From Hymenobacter monticola (GTDB lineage Bacteria; Bacteroidota; Bacteroidia; Cytophagales; Hymenobacteraceae), in NCBI RefSeq assembly GCF_022811645.1, contig NZ_CP094534.1, forward strand, positions 3,224,001 to 3,288,000: a stretch of DNA of 64,000 bases, given 5' to 3'. Shown piece by piece: positions 43,722 to 52,836 of the stretch (position 1 is the stretch's first letter; the number at the start of each line of letters is the position of its first letter). The notes below the pieces were generated by a model that saw only the letters and a program-made list of their open reading frames with translations, made no database searches and was not told the DNA's origin. A program made the translations under genes and the position numbers.

Positions 43722-45320
43722 ATGAGCAATTTGCGAGTTCTTGACCTTGTTATCATCGCGCTGTATCTGGCGGCCATGATTGCCGTGGGCGCCTGGTTTG
43801 CCCGAAAAAACGACAGCGCCGAACAGTATTCCAGCGCCTCCGGCCTGATTCCGGGCTGGGCCATCGGCATGTCCATCTACGCTACCTTTTTGAGTAGCAA
43901 TACCTTCCTGGGTGTGCCTGGCAAAGCTTTCGGCACCAACTGGAACGCCTTTGTTTTCAGCATCTCCATGCCGCTGGCGGCCTGGGTGGCCACGCGCTAC
44001 TTCGTGCCGTTCTACCGTAGTACCGGCGAAATATCGGCCTACACGCATCTGGAGCACCGTTTCGGTAGTTGGGCGCGCACCTACGCGGTGGCTTGTTTCC
44101 TGCTCACGCAGCTGGCCCGCATCGGGTCCATCTTCTTCGGCATTGCCCTCACGCTGCAGGCCCTCACCGGCTTCTCGATGGAGTGGATTATGCTCATCAC
44201 TGGCAGCTGCATTATCGTCTACACGGTTCTGGGCGGCATCGAAGCCGTCATCTGGACCGAGGTGGTGCAGGGCATGGTCAAGACCTTCGGCGCGCTGCTG
44301 ATTCTGTACCTGATTGTGACCAACATGCCGGGCGGCATCTCCAAGATTGTCGCTATCGGCGAGCAGCAGCACAAGTTCAGCCTCGGCGGTTTCTCGCCCG
44401 ATTTTACCCAGTCTACCTTTTGGGTGGTATTGCTCTACGGCTTCTTTATTAATCTCAATAATTTCGGGGTCGACCAGAACTACGTGCAGCGCTACCACAC
44501 CGCTACTTCGGCCAAGCAGGCGGCCAAGTCCATCTGGCTCTGCGTGTTAATTTATGTACCGGCCTCGCTGCTGTTCTTCATTATCGGCTCGGCGCTGTTT
44601 GCCTACTACCAGGTGCACCCCGAGCTGATTGAGGCCGTGAAGCTGAAAGTGGCCGCCGAAAAATTGCCCCTCACCGCCACGGCCGGCCAGATTGCCCAGG
44701 CCGCCGCTGCCCTGCAGCCCTCCGACTACGGCGACAAGGTGATGCCGCATTTTATGGTGACGAAAATCCCGCCCGGCTTCGTTGGCCTCATCGTGTCGGC
44801 CATCCTGTCGGCCGCCATGAGCACCATCAGCTCGGGCATGAACGCCTCGGCCACCGTCTTCACCGTCGACATCTACCAGCGCTACTTCAAGCCCCAACTC
44901 AGCGTGAAGCAAACCATGCGCAGCCTGCACGTCGGCACCGTGCTGGTGGGCCTGCTGGGCATGGGCGTGGGCATCGCCATGATTGGCGTTAAAAGTGTGC
45001 TCGACGTGTGGTGGGAGCTCTCGGGCATCTTCGCGGCCGGCATGCTGGGCTTGTTCCTGCTGGGCATCATCAGCCGCCAGACCCGCAACGCCGAAGCCCT
45101 CACCGCCACCATCATCGGCGTGCTGGTCATCGTTTGGCTCACGCTTTCGCCCAAGCTGCCCGAAACCCTGGCTGGCCTGCGCAATCCGCTGCATAAGAGT
45201 ATGGTCATCGTGGTGGGCACGCTCACCATTTTCCTGCTGGGCCTGCTGCTCACGCGCTTTCGCCAGCGCCGCGCCGCGCCCGTCGTTCCCGAAGAAGTCT
45301 TAACCCAGTCCGTCCACTAG
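43722..45320 (+). CDS. Sodium:solute symporter (SSS family)
   Basis: A 532-residue inner-membrane transporter with about 13-14 helices. SSS features include the N-terminal ALYLAAMIAVGAWFARK, the first-helix region FLSSNTFLGVPGKAFGTNWN, FGVDQNYVQRYHTA and the sodium-site helix VSAILSAAMSTISSGMNASATVF. SSS members import sugars, sialic acid or other organic solutes with sodium. It is followed 49 bp later by a NanA/DapA-family lyase, the same pairing that sialic-acid loci use. In this pectin locus a keto-deoxy acid sugar such as Kdo or DHA is the natural counterpart, which is inference. Confidence 0.92.
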   Translation: MSNLRVLDLVIIALYLAAMIAVGAWFARKNDSAEQYSSASGLIPGWAIGMSIYATFLSSNTFLGVPGKAFGTNWNAFVFSISMPLAAWVATRYFVPFYRSTGEISAYTHLEHRFGSWARTYAVACFLLTQLARIGSIFFGIALTLQALTGFSMEWIMLITGSCIIVYTVLGGIEAVIWTEVVQGMVKTFGALLILYLIVTNMPGGISKIVAIGEQQHKFSLGGFSPDFTQSTFWVVLLYGFFINLNNFGVDQNYVQRYHTATSAKQAAKSIWLCVLIYVPASLLFFIIGSALFAYYQVHPELIEAVKLKVAAEKLPLTATAGQIAQAAAALQPSDYGDKVMPHFMVTKIPPGFVGLIVSAILSAAMSTISSGMNASATVFTVDIYQRYFKPQLSVKQTMRSLHVGTVLVGLLGMGVGIAMIGVKSVLDVWWELSGIFAAGMLGLFLLGIISRQTRNAEALTATIIGVLVIVWLTLSPKLPETLAGLRNPLHKSMVIVVGTLTIFLLGLLLTRFRQRRAAPVVPEEVLTQSVH

Positions 45321-45369
45321 CCGGCTCACTTTTACAACTCTACGGCTCACCCGCCCAGCCCCTATCCTT

Positions 45370-46302
45370 ATGAAAAACGCATCCAAGGGATTTATCCCCG
45401 TTATGCTCACGCCCTTTCAGAACGACGGGCGCATCGACTACCCGGCCCTTACTCGCCTCACGGAGATGTACTTAAAGGCCGGGGCGGCCGGTCTGTTCGC
45501 CAATTGCCTGTCCAGTGAGATGTTTGAACTGAGCGCCGAGGAGCGCCTGCAAAGCATCCGCCACGTGGTGGATGTGGCCGGCGGGGCCGTGCCCGTGGTG
45601 GCCACCGGCACCTTCGCCGGCGCCCTTTCTGAGCAAGCCGATTTTGTGAAACAGGTGTACGAAGCCGGCACCGAAGCCGTCATTGTCATCACCGGCCTGC
45701 TGGCCGCGCAGGACGAATCCGACGTCGTGTTCAACGAGCGTTTTCACGGCCTGCTGGCCCAGACCAGCGGCGTGCCCCTGGGCTTCTACGAGTGCCCCGA
45801 GCCATACAAGCGCGTGCTCACGGCCGAGCAGTTGGGCCAGTTCGTGGCCACCGGCCGTGTCACTTACCACAAAGACACCTGTCTCGACCTCAACCAAATC
45901 AAAGCCAAGCTTGCCGCTACTGAAGGCCATAAGTTTGGCCTTTATGATGCTTACATGGTGCACGCCGTGGAGTCGCTGAAAGCCGGGGCCGCCGGCCTCT
46001 CCTGCATCCAGGGCAACTTCTTTCCTGAGCTCATCGTGTGGCTCTGCCAGAACTACGACAACGCCCTGCTGCAGCGCGAGGTAGCCGAGGTGCAGGAGTT
46101 TTTCATCCGGAACATGGGCGTGATGCACGACGTGTACCCCACGGTAGCCAAATACTCACTCAAACAGCGTGGGGTGGACATTTCCACCTTCACCCGTCGC
46201 AAGGTGGGCAACTTCACCGGCACCGTGCGCGCTGGCGTGGAGGCCCTGTATGGCGACTACAGCGTCCTAAGCCGGCAGTTGGAGCTTGCGCTGGTGGCGT
46301 AA
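45370..46302 (+). CDS. DapA/NanA-family Schiff-base lyase or aldolase
   Basis: A 310-residue TIM-barrel enzyme of the dihydrodipicolinate synthase/N-acetylneuraminate lyase family. It opens with GFIPVMLTPFQNDGRIDY. The Schiff-base lysine is Lys168 in VTYHKDTCLD and the catalytic tyrosine Tyr140 in GFYECPEPY. GAAGLFANCLSSEMFELSAEE matches the pyruvate-pocket region, although the usual GTTGE is altered to NCLSSE, so it is not a housekeeping DapA. Members cleave or form pyruvate-containing keto-deoxy acids: sialate, KDG, Kdo. The symporter upstream and the FucI-like isomerase downstream suit Kdo cleavage to pyruvate and D-arabinose. Confidence 0.88.
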   Translation: MKNASKGFIPVMLTPFQNDGRIDYPALTRLTEMYLKAGAAGLFANCLSSEMFELSAEERLQSIRHVVDVAGGAVPVVATGTFAGALSEQADFVKQVYEAGTEAVIVITGLLAAQDESDVVFNERFHGLLAQTSGVPLGFYECPEPYKRVLTAEQLGQFVATGRVTYHKDTCLDLNQIKAKLAATEGHKFGLYDAYMVHAVESLKAGAAGLSCIQGNFFPELIVWLCQNYDNALLQREVAEVQEFFIRNMGVMHDVYPTVAKYSLKQRGVDISTFTRRKVGNFTGTVRAGVEALYGDYSVLSRQLELALVA

Positions 46303-46323
46303 CGAGTTGCCAAGTCTAAAAGC

Positions 46324-46365
46324 AGAACGTCATGCTAAGCGAAAGCAAAGCATGACGTTCTTTTT
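46324..46365 (+). terminator. Rho-independent terminator after the lyase gene
   Basis: A 13-bp perfect stem (AGAACGTCATGCT with its inverse at 46349-46361) is followed by TTTTT, 22 bp after the stop codon. The stem core CGTCATGC is shared with the hairpin at 28738, so it belongs to repeat family R3. Confidence 0.8.
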
Positions 46366-46382
46366 GTTTCCGACCTGAACAA

Positions 46383-46409
46383 GCGCGGACTCGCAGAGTC
46401 CACGCTACA
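46383..46409. repeat. Half of palindromic repeat R1
   Basis: Only the right arm GCGCGGACTCGCAGAGTCCA and its end CGCTAC are present. No left arm is found nearby. It sits 3 bp from the AraC stop. Confidence 0.8.
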
Positions 46410-46412
46410 GTC

Positions 46413-47309
46413 CTACGCCGCCAGCGCCAGCTCCTTGTGGCTGTGCAGGTATTTCTTCTTGTATTCCAACGGCGTCATCTTCGTGATTTTCTTGAAGTGC
46501 CGGTAGAAATTAGACACGTTATTGAACCCGCATTCGAAGCAGACCACCTCCGTCGGCAGCTTGTCCTCAATCAGCTGCCGGCAGGCCTGGCTGATGCGGA
46601 TTTCGATGAGGAAGTCGTAATAGGTTTTCTTGGTGATGAGCTTGAAATAGCGGCAGAACGACGTGACGCTCAGGTTGCTGATGGAAGCAATTTCATCGAG
46701 CGTAATTTCCTTTTTGTAGTTCGACAGCGTGTAGTTGCACACCTTGTTGATGCGCTGCACGTCCGATTCGTTGCTCTGCTTGAAGGCGTGGTGCTCCGAG
46801 GCAATAGTCTGGGTTTCCGACGTTTCAGACAGCACTTTCAAGATGGACAGGAAAATGATGATGCGGTCCAAATCGGTGGCGTGCACGGCCTGGCGCATGA
46901 GGGGCGCCAGCTTGGCCTTGGCCTTGCCGGTGATGAGCAGGCCGCTCTTGGCTTTCTCAAACAGCTTGGGAATAAGGTAGGCCTCGGGCAGGCCGAAGAG
47001 GTAGCGGCCCAGGCACTCGGGCAAAAACTGAATCACGATGGCCTCTACCTGCTTGTCGGGGTTGCCCTGGAAATACTCCTCGTTGCAGCGCCACACGTGC
47101 GGCAGGTTGGCTCCCACCAGCACCATCTCATCGTCCGAAAAATTGCTGATGTTGTCGCCAATCAGACGCACGCCTTCGCCTTTAATCGTGTACACCAGCT
47201 CCAGCTCGGGGTGGTAGTGCCAGGTGGTGCCGAAGTACGATTTCACGTCGTGGCGAATGCTGAACGAGCTCTGCGGGGCAACCGGAACTTTGTGGAAATG
47301 GGCTTTCAT
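46413..47309 (-). CDS. AraC-family transcriptional regulator
   Basis: A 298-residue regulator. The N-terminal half is a cupin-like ligand domain (WHYHPELELVYTIKGEGVRLIGD, VLVGANLPHVW). The C-terminal AraC/XylS domain shows both helix-turn-helix units: ITLDEIASISNLSVTSFCRYF and VVCFECGFNNVSNFYRHFKK, ending PLEYKKKYL. It is the only one-component regulator inside the pectin locus and lies between two enzyme operons. The repeated motif TGNTAACATCNTANA, including two copies in its own upstream region, is the best candidate for its binding site. The inducer is probably a monosaccharide or acid sugar released from pectin. Confidence 0.93.
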   Translation of the reverse strand: MKAHFHKVPVAPQSSFSIRHDVKSYFGTTWHYHPELELVYTIKGEGVRLIGDNISNFSDDEMVLVGANLPHVWRCNEEYFQGNPDKQVEAIVIQFLPECLGRYLFGLPEAYLIPKLFEKAKSGLLITGKAKAKLAPLMRQAVHATDLDRIIIFLSILKVLSETSETQTIASEHHAFKQSNESDVQRINKVCNYTLSNYKKEITLDEIASISNLSVTSFCRYFKLITKKTYYDFLIEIRISQACRQLIEDKLPTEVVCFECGFNNVSNFYRHFKKITKMTPLEYKKKYLHSHKELALAA

Positions 47310-47867
47310 GAGGGATGAGAATTTGGTGGGAATTGTGAGTAAGAGGTCAACCAGTTAGGTAGAGCTGGCGCGACGCTATGGTTTCGAAATCGATTGTGTG
47401 GAAGAGCAAAACACGAATCGGTAGAAAGCTAGGTAGGACGGCAAAGCACGATGGATGGCTGGCTTCTCTAGGATATTATCCTGAGCTCGAACAAGCCTGA
47501 AACCGACTGAGAAATGATAAGATTCGTCAGTAAGTAGTCACTAAACTATAGCCTTCGAAAACCCGAACTCTCCTGTACCTGCCTGCTCAGGCTTCTTTCT
47601 GGGCTCGATGAGGCTGAAAAGCATGACCCTGAATGAGCAAGAGTGGCCATTTTTTTCTTCGGGCAACAGAAGCGCTTCCAATGAGCAGGCGTGGAGGCAA
47701 TGGTAACATCCTACACTAAGTAGGCAAAAAGCCGGAGGCCTTGCGGGGAATATGCTGGCAAATTTGTCTGCCCACTCAACCCGGATTTTTTCTGCCCACC
47801 CGCGCGTCCATCAGGCCCTAATGGAGCCAGTGCAGCGGGGGCGGCGCCACTTTTACCCTATCAGCGC
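47310..47867. promoter_or_regulatory. AraC/isomerase divergent region with operator motifs D and E (558 bp)
   Basis: No gene is visible. Site D at 47467-47481 (TCTAGGATATTATCC) is the most symmetric copy. Site E at 47701-47715 reads TGGTAACATCCTACA on the plus strand and is followed 44 bp later by a CAAATTTG -7-like box (47759-47766) about 100 bp before the isomerase start. The region is AT-richer than the coding DNA around it. Two sites between divergent genes suit autoregulation. Confidence 0.6.
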
Positions 47868-49532
47868 GTGACGACTTTCCCTACCAACGAAGTACTCCTG
47901 CTTGCCAGCGGCGATTTGCGCCTGGCCGCCAACCAAAACTGCTGGCCCGCCCAGCAGGCCATTGAAGCCCAGCTCACCGCCGCCCTCGAAAAACAGGGCT
48001 GGACGGTGAAACGCGCCCACGCCTACGACGCCGAGAAGCAGCACGGCTTCCTCGATTCGCAGAAGATGGGCCTGGAGGTGTTCCGGCATATTCACCCCGC
48101 GCAGCCGCTCATCGTGGCCGAAAGCGTGTGGCAGTACTCGCACCACGTGCTGGCCGGTCTCACCACCCACCAGGGCCCCATCTTGACGGTGGCCAACTGG
48201 AGCGGGCAGTGGCCCGGCCTGGTGGGCATGCTCAACCTGAACGGCTGCCTCACCAAAGCCGGCGTGACCTACAGCACGCTCTGGAGCGAGGATTTTACGG
48301 ATGCATTTTTTGAGCAGGGCCTGCGGCAGTGGCTCTCCCAGGGCCACATCACGCAGGACGAGCGTCATGTGAAGGACTTCGCCGACGCGACCTTGCCCGC
48401 TAGTGAGGAGCACACCGGCCGCACGTTTGGCCGCAAGCTTAAGCAACACAAGGCCATCATGGGCGTGTTTGACGAGGGCTGCATGGGCATGTACAACGCC
48501 ATTGTGCCCGACGAGCTGCTGCACGCCACTGGCATTTTCAAAGAGCGCCTGAGCCAGGCCAGCCTCTACGCGGCCATGCGCCTCGTGACGGAGGCCGAAG
48601 CCCAAGCCGTGCTCGACTGGCTGCTGGCCCGCGGCATGAAGTTCAACTGGGGCACCGACGAAGCCACCCAGCTCACCAAAAACCAGACGCTGGAGCAGTG
48701 CAAGATGTACATCGCCGCCGTGCGCATCGCCGACGAATTTGGCTGCGATACCATCGGCATTCAGTACCAGCAGGGCCTCAAGGACCTGACCGTGGCCAGC
48801 GACCTGGCCGAAGGACTCCTTAATAACGCCGACCGTCCGCCCGTATTCTCCACCACCGGCGAGGAGCTTTACGCCGGCCAGGCCCTGCCGCACTTCAACG
48901 AAGTGGACGAGTGCGCCGGCCTCGACGCCCTGCTCACTTACCGCCTCTGGAACGAGCTGGGTTTGAGCGGCGAAACCACCTTGCACGACCTGCGCTGGGG
49001 CCAAAGCTTCGACACCGGCGACGGCGACGAGTTTGTGTGGGTGTTCCTGATTTCGGGCGCCGCGCCGCCGGCTCACTTCGTGGATGGCTACGCGGGCACC
49101 AGCAGCGAGCGGCAGCCCGCCATGTACTTCCGCCTGGGCGGCGGCAGCGTGAAGGGCGTGAGCCGCCCCGGTTCCATCGTGTGGAGCCGCGTGTACGTGA
49201 TGGACGGCAAGCTGCACTGCGACATGGGCGTGGGCGAGGCCGTGGCCCTGCCCGCTGCCGAAACCCAGCGCCGCTGGCAGGAAACCACCCCCGAATGGCC
49301 CATCATGCACGCCGTGCTCTGCGGCGTGACCCGCGACCAGATGATGGCCCGCCACAAGGCCAACCACATCCAAGTGGTGTACGCGCCCTACGCCGCCAAG
49401 GCCCACCAGCTTTGCCGCATCAAGGCCGCTGCGATGGCCGAGATGGGCATCGAGGTGCATTTCTGCGGCGATGTGAAAGGGCTGGAAAAAGTGGCAGAGG
49501 CAGCGGTTGCCTACGCGGTGCAACCGGCTTAA
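47868..49532 (+). CDS. L-fucose/D-arabinose isomerase-family protein
   Basis: A 554-residue cytoplasmic protein starting at the GTG at 47868; no ATG fits the frame upstream. It resembles the FucI/AraA isomerase fold: an N-terminal alpha/beta domain (LIVAESVWQYSHHVLAGL, VANWSGQWPGLVGMLNLNG), a central metal region with CDTIGIQYQQGLKDL and HFNEVDECAGLDALL, and a C-terminal beta-domain with EWPIMHAVLCGVTRDQMMARHKANH. The Glu and Asp residues around DECAGLDA and the late His-rich block are probable metal ligands. L-fucose isomerases also convert D-arabinose to D-ribulose, and D-arabinose is what Kdo cleavage yields. Direct isomerisation of L-fucose is an alternative, but this window already has an oxidative fucose route. 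Confidence 0.8.
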   Translation: MTTFPTNEVLLLASGDLRLAANQNCWPAQQAIEAQLTAALEKQGWTVKRAHAYDAEKQHGFLDSQKMGLEVFRHIHPAQPLIVAESVWQYSHHVLAGLTTHQGPILTVANWSGQWPGLVGMLNLNGCLTKAGVTYSTLWSEDFTDAFFEQGLRQWLSQGHITQDERHVKDFADATLPASEEHTGRTFGRKLKQHKAIMGVFDEGCMGMYNAIVPDELLHATGIFKERLSQASLYAAMRLVTEAEAQAVLDWLLARGMKFNWGTDEATQLTKNQTLEQCKMYIAAVRIADEFGCDTIGIQYQQGLKDLTVASDLAEGLLNNADRPPVFSTTGEELYAGQALPHFNEVDECAGLDALLTYRLWNELGLSGETTLHDLRWGQSFDTGDGDEFVWVFLISGAAPPAHFVDGYAGTSSERQPAMYFRLGGGSVKGVSRPGSIVWSRVYVMDGKLHCDMGVGEAVALPAAETQRRWQETTPEWPIMHAVLCGVTRDQMMARHKANHIQVVYAPYAAKAHQLCRIKAAAMAEMGIEVHFCGDVKGLEKVAEAAVAYAVQPA

Positions 49533-49654
49533 CCCCACCCCCGGCCCCTCCCCTCGTGGGGAGGGGAGCCGAAGGATTATGAACAAGAATTATCGTCTGT
49601 GTCGCCGTGGCTCCCCCTCCCCACGAGGGGAGGGGCTGGGGGTGGGGTTAAGCC
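49526..49654. repeat. Long GC-rich palindromic intergenic repeat
   Basis: GGCTTAACCCCACCCCCGGC begins the left arm and its complement ends the right arm. Each arm also contains an inner CCCCTC/GAGGGG hairpin. The isomerase stop codon (49530-49532) lies in the left arm. Confidence 0.85.
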
Positions 49655-49695
49655 ACCAGAGCGACGTCAAATGAAACCCATACCAATTCCTTAAA

Positions 49696-51357
49696 ATGTC
49701 CCACCGCCGCGCCTTACTCGCCGTTCTTTTTGCTTCCGCCTGCGCCGCGCCCGCCGCTCGCGCCCAGTACCCCACCATTCCGCCCGACGTACAGGCCAAG
49801 GCCGATGCCGCCCTGGCCGAAGAAGAAAAACGCTCCGACGAAGCTTGGCAGAAGGCCCAGCCCATCATGCAGGCCGAAGCCAAGGCCGGCAAGCCCTACG
49901 TGCCCTGGGCTGCCAAGCCTTCGGATTTGCCCCAGTCGAAACGGCTGGCCTTTCCCGGCGCTGAGGGTGGGGGAGCCTACGTTTTCGGCGGGCAGGGCGG
50001 CAAGGTTTACGTGGTGAAGAGCTTGGCCGACCGCGGCACCGGCACCCTGCGCGAGGCCCTGGAGCAGGGCGGCGCGCGCATCATCGTGTTCAACGTGGCC
50101 GGCATCATTCGCCTGCAAACCCCCATTATCATCCGGGCCCCTTACGTCACTATTGCGGGCCAGACGGCGCCCGGCGACGGCATCTGCGTGGCGGGTGAGT
50201 CGATTTGGATTAACACCCACGACGTGGTGGTCCGCTACCTGCGCTTCCGGCGCGGCGCCACCGAGGTGGCTCGCCGCGACGACGGTCTGGGCGGCAACCC
50301 GGTGGGCAACATCATCATCGACCACGTGTCGGCCTCGTGGGGACTGGACGAGAACATGTCCATCTACCGCCACGTGTACCACAACCCCGAAACGGGCAAG
50401 GCTGACAAGCTGCCCACGGTGAACGTGACCATTCAGAACTCCATTTTCTCGGAGGGCTTGGACACCTACAACCACGCCTTCGGCAGCACTATTGGCGGTT
50501 TGAACAGCCTGTTTACCCGCAACCTCTGGGCCAACAACATTGCCCGCAACCCCTCGGTGGGCATGTACGGCGACTTCAATTTTGCCAACAACGTGGTGTT
50601 CAACTGGTGGAACCGCTCAGCCGACGGCGGCGACAACCACTCGGAGTACAACTTCGTGAACAACTACTACAAGCCCGGCCCCATCACCCCGGCCGACCAG
50701 CCCATCAGCTACCGCATTCTGAAGCCCGAATCGGGCCGCGACAAGAACGCGAAGAACCTGTTCGGCAAGGCTTACGTGGCCGGCAACGTGGTGGCCGGCA
50801 ACGACAAAGTGACCCAGGACAACTGGGCCGGCGGCGTGCAGGTGGAGGACCAGCCCGACGCAGCGAAAACCGTGGCCGAAATCCGAACCGATAAGCCTTT
50901 CACATTGCCCAACATGAACACCGTGCTGCCCGCCCAGGAGGCTTACCAGTACGTGCTGGCCAACGTGGGCTGCACCCTGCCCCGGCGCGACGCCGTGGAC
51001 GCCCGCATCGTGGAAGACGTGCGCACTGGCAAAATCAGCTACGCCAAAAACGCCCAGCCTACGCCGAAAAGTCCTTACATCAAGCGCCGCTTGCCGGAGG
51101 ACTCCTATAAGAACGGCATCATCACTGACCCCGCACAGGTGGGCGGCTACCCCGACTACAAAGGCACGCCCTACGCCGACGCCGACAACGACGGCATGCC
51201 CGACAAGTGGGAAACCGCCCACGGCCTCAACCCCAAAAGCGCCGCCGACGCCACCCAAGACCGCGACAAAGACGGCTACGCCAACATCGAAGAATACCTC
51301 AACAGCGTGGTGCCGCTGCAGAATGTGCGGCCCAACGCCAGCAAGGTGAAGTCATGA
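49696..51357 (+). CDS. Secreted pectate lyase-like protein (PL1 type), copy 2
   Basis: A 553-residue exported paralogue of the enzyme at 28828-30459, with the same layout: signal peptide (ending ARAQ), a short helical stretch, the beta-helix from LAFPGAEGGGAYVFGGQGG, the block LREALEQGGARIIVFNVAG, the IIDHVSASWGLDENMS region and YNHAFGSTIGG. The C-terminal Ca-binding tail (DADNDGMPDKWE, DRDKDGYANIEEYLN) is like thrombospondin type 3 or dockerin repeats. Two diverged copies in one locus suggest different methylation or size preferences for the galacturonan backbone. It follows the isomerase by 163 bp, across a palindrome. Confidence 0.9.
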   Translation: MSHRRALLAVLFASACAAPAARAQYPTIPPDVQAKADAALAEEEKRSDEAWQKAQPIMQAEAKAGKPYVPWAAKPSDLPQSKRLAFPGAEGGGAYVFGGQGGKVYVVKSLADRGTGTLREALEQGGARIIVFNVAGIIRLQTPIIIRAPYVTIAGQTAPGDGICVAGESIWINTHDVVVRYLRFRRGATEVARRDDGLGGNPVGNIIIDHVSASWGLDENMSIYRHVYHNPETGKADKLPTVNVTIQNSIFSEGLDTYNHAFGSTIGGLNSLFTRNLWANNIARNPSVGMYGDFNFANNVVFNWWNRSADGGDNHSEYNFVNNYYKPGPITPADQPISYRILKPESGRDKNAKNLFGKAYVAGNVVAGNDKVTQDNWAGGVQVEDQPDAAKTVAEIRTDKPFTLPNMNTVLPAQEAYQYVLANVGCTLPRRDAVDARIVEDVRTGKISYAKNAQPTPKSPYIKRRLPEDSYKNGIITDPAQVGGYPDYKGTPYADADNDGMPDKWETAHGLNPKSAADATQDRDKDGYANIEEYLNSVVPLQNVRPNASKVKS

Positions 51358-51428
51358 TGTAGCGTGGACTCTGCGAGTCCGCGCCCGCACGAATCCCCAA
51401 CGCGCGGACTCGCAGAGTCCACGCTACA
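51358..51428. repeat. Palindromic repeat R1, copy 4
   Basis: Both arms are intact (TGTAGCGTGGACTCTGCGAG and inverse) around about 18 bp, ending 10 bp before the apiosidase-like gene start. Confidence 0.9.
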
Positions 51429-51438
51429 TTTCTCCTGC

Positions 51439-52830
51439 ATGATTTCCAAAGCCCGTCTTTTCCTTTCCCTGCTCACCCTCGCCGCCTTCATCCCGGCGGC
51501 CGAGCCCACTGGCCCGCTCAAAGTATCGTCCAACGGCCGCTTCCTGATGACGGGCAGCGGCAAGCCGTTTTTCTGGCTGGGTGATACCGGCTGGCTGCTG
51601 TTCAACAAGCTCAAGCGCGAGGAAGCCGAAACCTACCTCGAAGACCGCCGCAGGAAAGGCTTCAACGTGATCCAGGTGATGGTGCTGCACCAAGTGCCCA
51701 GCGCGAACGTGTACGGCGACTCGGCCCTGACGCATGCCAACGTGGCCCGGCCGCTCACCTCGCCCGGCAGCTCGCCCACCGACGCCGCCCAATATGACTA
51801 CTGGGACCACGTCGACTACATCGTGGACCTGGCCGCCAAAAAGGGCCTCTACATGGGCATGGTGCCGGTGTGGGGTACCAATGTGAAGAACGGCAAGGTG
51901 AACCAGAAGCAGGCCAAAACTTACGCCACCTTCCTGGCCGAGCGGTATCGAAACCGCCCCAACATCATCTGGCTGAATGGCGGCGATATTGCCGGCTCTG
52001 ATTCGCTGAAAGTGTGGAACACCATCGGGGCTACGCTAAAAGCGGTGGACCCGAACCATCTGGAAACCTATCACCCGCGCGGCCGCACGCAGTCGTCGGA
52101 TTGGTTTCACAAGGCCAGCTGGTTGGATTTCAACATGTACCAGTCGGGCCACCGCCGCTACGAGCAGGACACGTCGAAGAACGAAACCAACCACTACGGC
52201 CAGGACAACTGGCGCTACCAGCAAGCCGACTACGCTCTGAAACCGGCTAAGCCTTCGCTCGACGGGGAGCCTTCTTATGAAGGCATCCCACACGGCCTGC
52301 ACGACATTACCCAGCCCCGCTGGACCGATGCCGACGTGCGCCGCTACGGCTACTGGTCGGTGTTCGCCGGCGCCTTTGGCTACACCTACGGGCAGAACTC
52401 GGTGATGCAAATGCACAGCAGCTTCGACAAGGGCAGCGCCTACGGCTCGTCGGAGCTGTGGTCGTCGGCCATTAATGCACCCGGTTCGGCCCAAATGCAG
52501 TACCTGAAGCAGTTGATGCTCTCGCGCCCCTTCTTCGAGCGGATACCCGACCAGTCGCTGATTGCCGGCGAAGTGGGGGAGAAGTACAACCGCCAGTTTG
52601 CCACGCGGGGCAAGAATTACGCCTTCGTTTACACTTACAACGGGCGGAATATGAAGGTGAACCTAGGCAAAATTGGCGGCGCGAAAGTGAAAGCCTCCTG
52701 GTACAGCCCGCGCGATGGCAAAACCACGGCCATTGGTACCTTTCCGAATAAAGGCACCCAGGAATTCAACCCGCCCGGCGAACAGAAGGACGGCAACGAC
52801 TGGGTGCTGATTTTGGATTCCATCAGCTAA
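51439..52830 (+). CDS. GH140-type apiosidase (DUF4038 plus C-terminal collagen-binding-like domain)
   Basis: A 463-residue exported protein from the ATG at 51439; the frame above it is repeat R1. The DUF4038 barrel opens with GKPFFWLGDTGWLLFNKL and includes GFNVIQVMVLHQ and NIIWLNGGDIAGSD. Asp183 there and Glu277 in LDGEPSYEGIPHG are placed like the two catalytic carboxylates of GH140. The C-terminal beta-domain (about 370-463: YAFVYTYNGRNMKVNLGK, WYSPRDGKT) is the usual partner. GH140 was defined by the Bacteroides thetaiotaomicron enzyme that cuts the apiose-to-galacturonan bond and frees RG-II side chains. This is the main sequence pointer to RG-II as the target. Confidence 0.82.
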   Translation: MISKARLFLSLLTLAAFIPAAEPTGPLKVSSNGRFLMTGSGKPFFWLGDTGWLLFNKLKREEAETYLEDRRRKGFNVIQVMVLHQVPSANVYGDSALTHANVARPLTSPGSSPTDAAQYDYWDHVDYIVDLAAKKGLYMGMVPVWGTNVKNGKVNQKQAKTYATFLAERYRNRPNIIWLNGGDIAGSDSLKVWNTIGATLKAVDPNHLETYHPRGRTQSSDWFHKASWLDFNMYQSGHRRYEQDTSKNETNHYGQDNWRYQQADYALKPAKPSLDGEPSYEGIPHGLHDITQPRWTDADVRRYGYWSVFAGAFGYTYGQNSVMQMHSSFDKGSAYGSSELWSSAINAPGSAQMQYLKQLMLSRPFFERIPDQSLIAGEVGEKYNRQFATRGKNYAFVYTYNGRNMKVNLGKIGGAKVKASWYSPRDGKTTAIGTFPNKGTQEFNPPGEQKDGNDWVLILDSIS

Positions 52831-52836
52831 CGTACC

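Noticed and set aside
47853..49586. A 577-codon minus-strand frame opposite the isomerase gene
   Set aside because: Antisense shadow; the plus frame has the FucI-like fold, and this one has only His/Gly/Ala-rich sequence.
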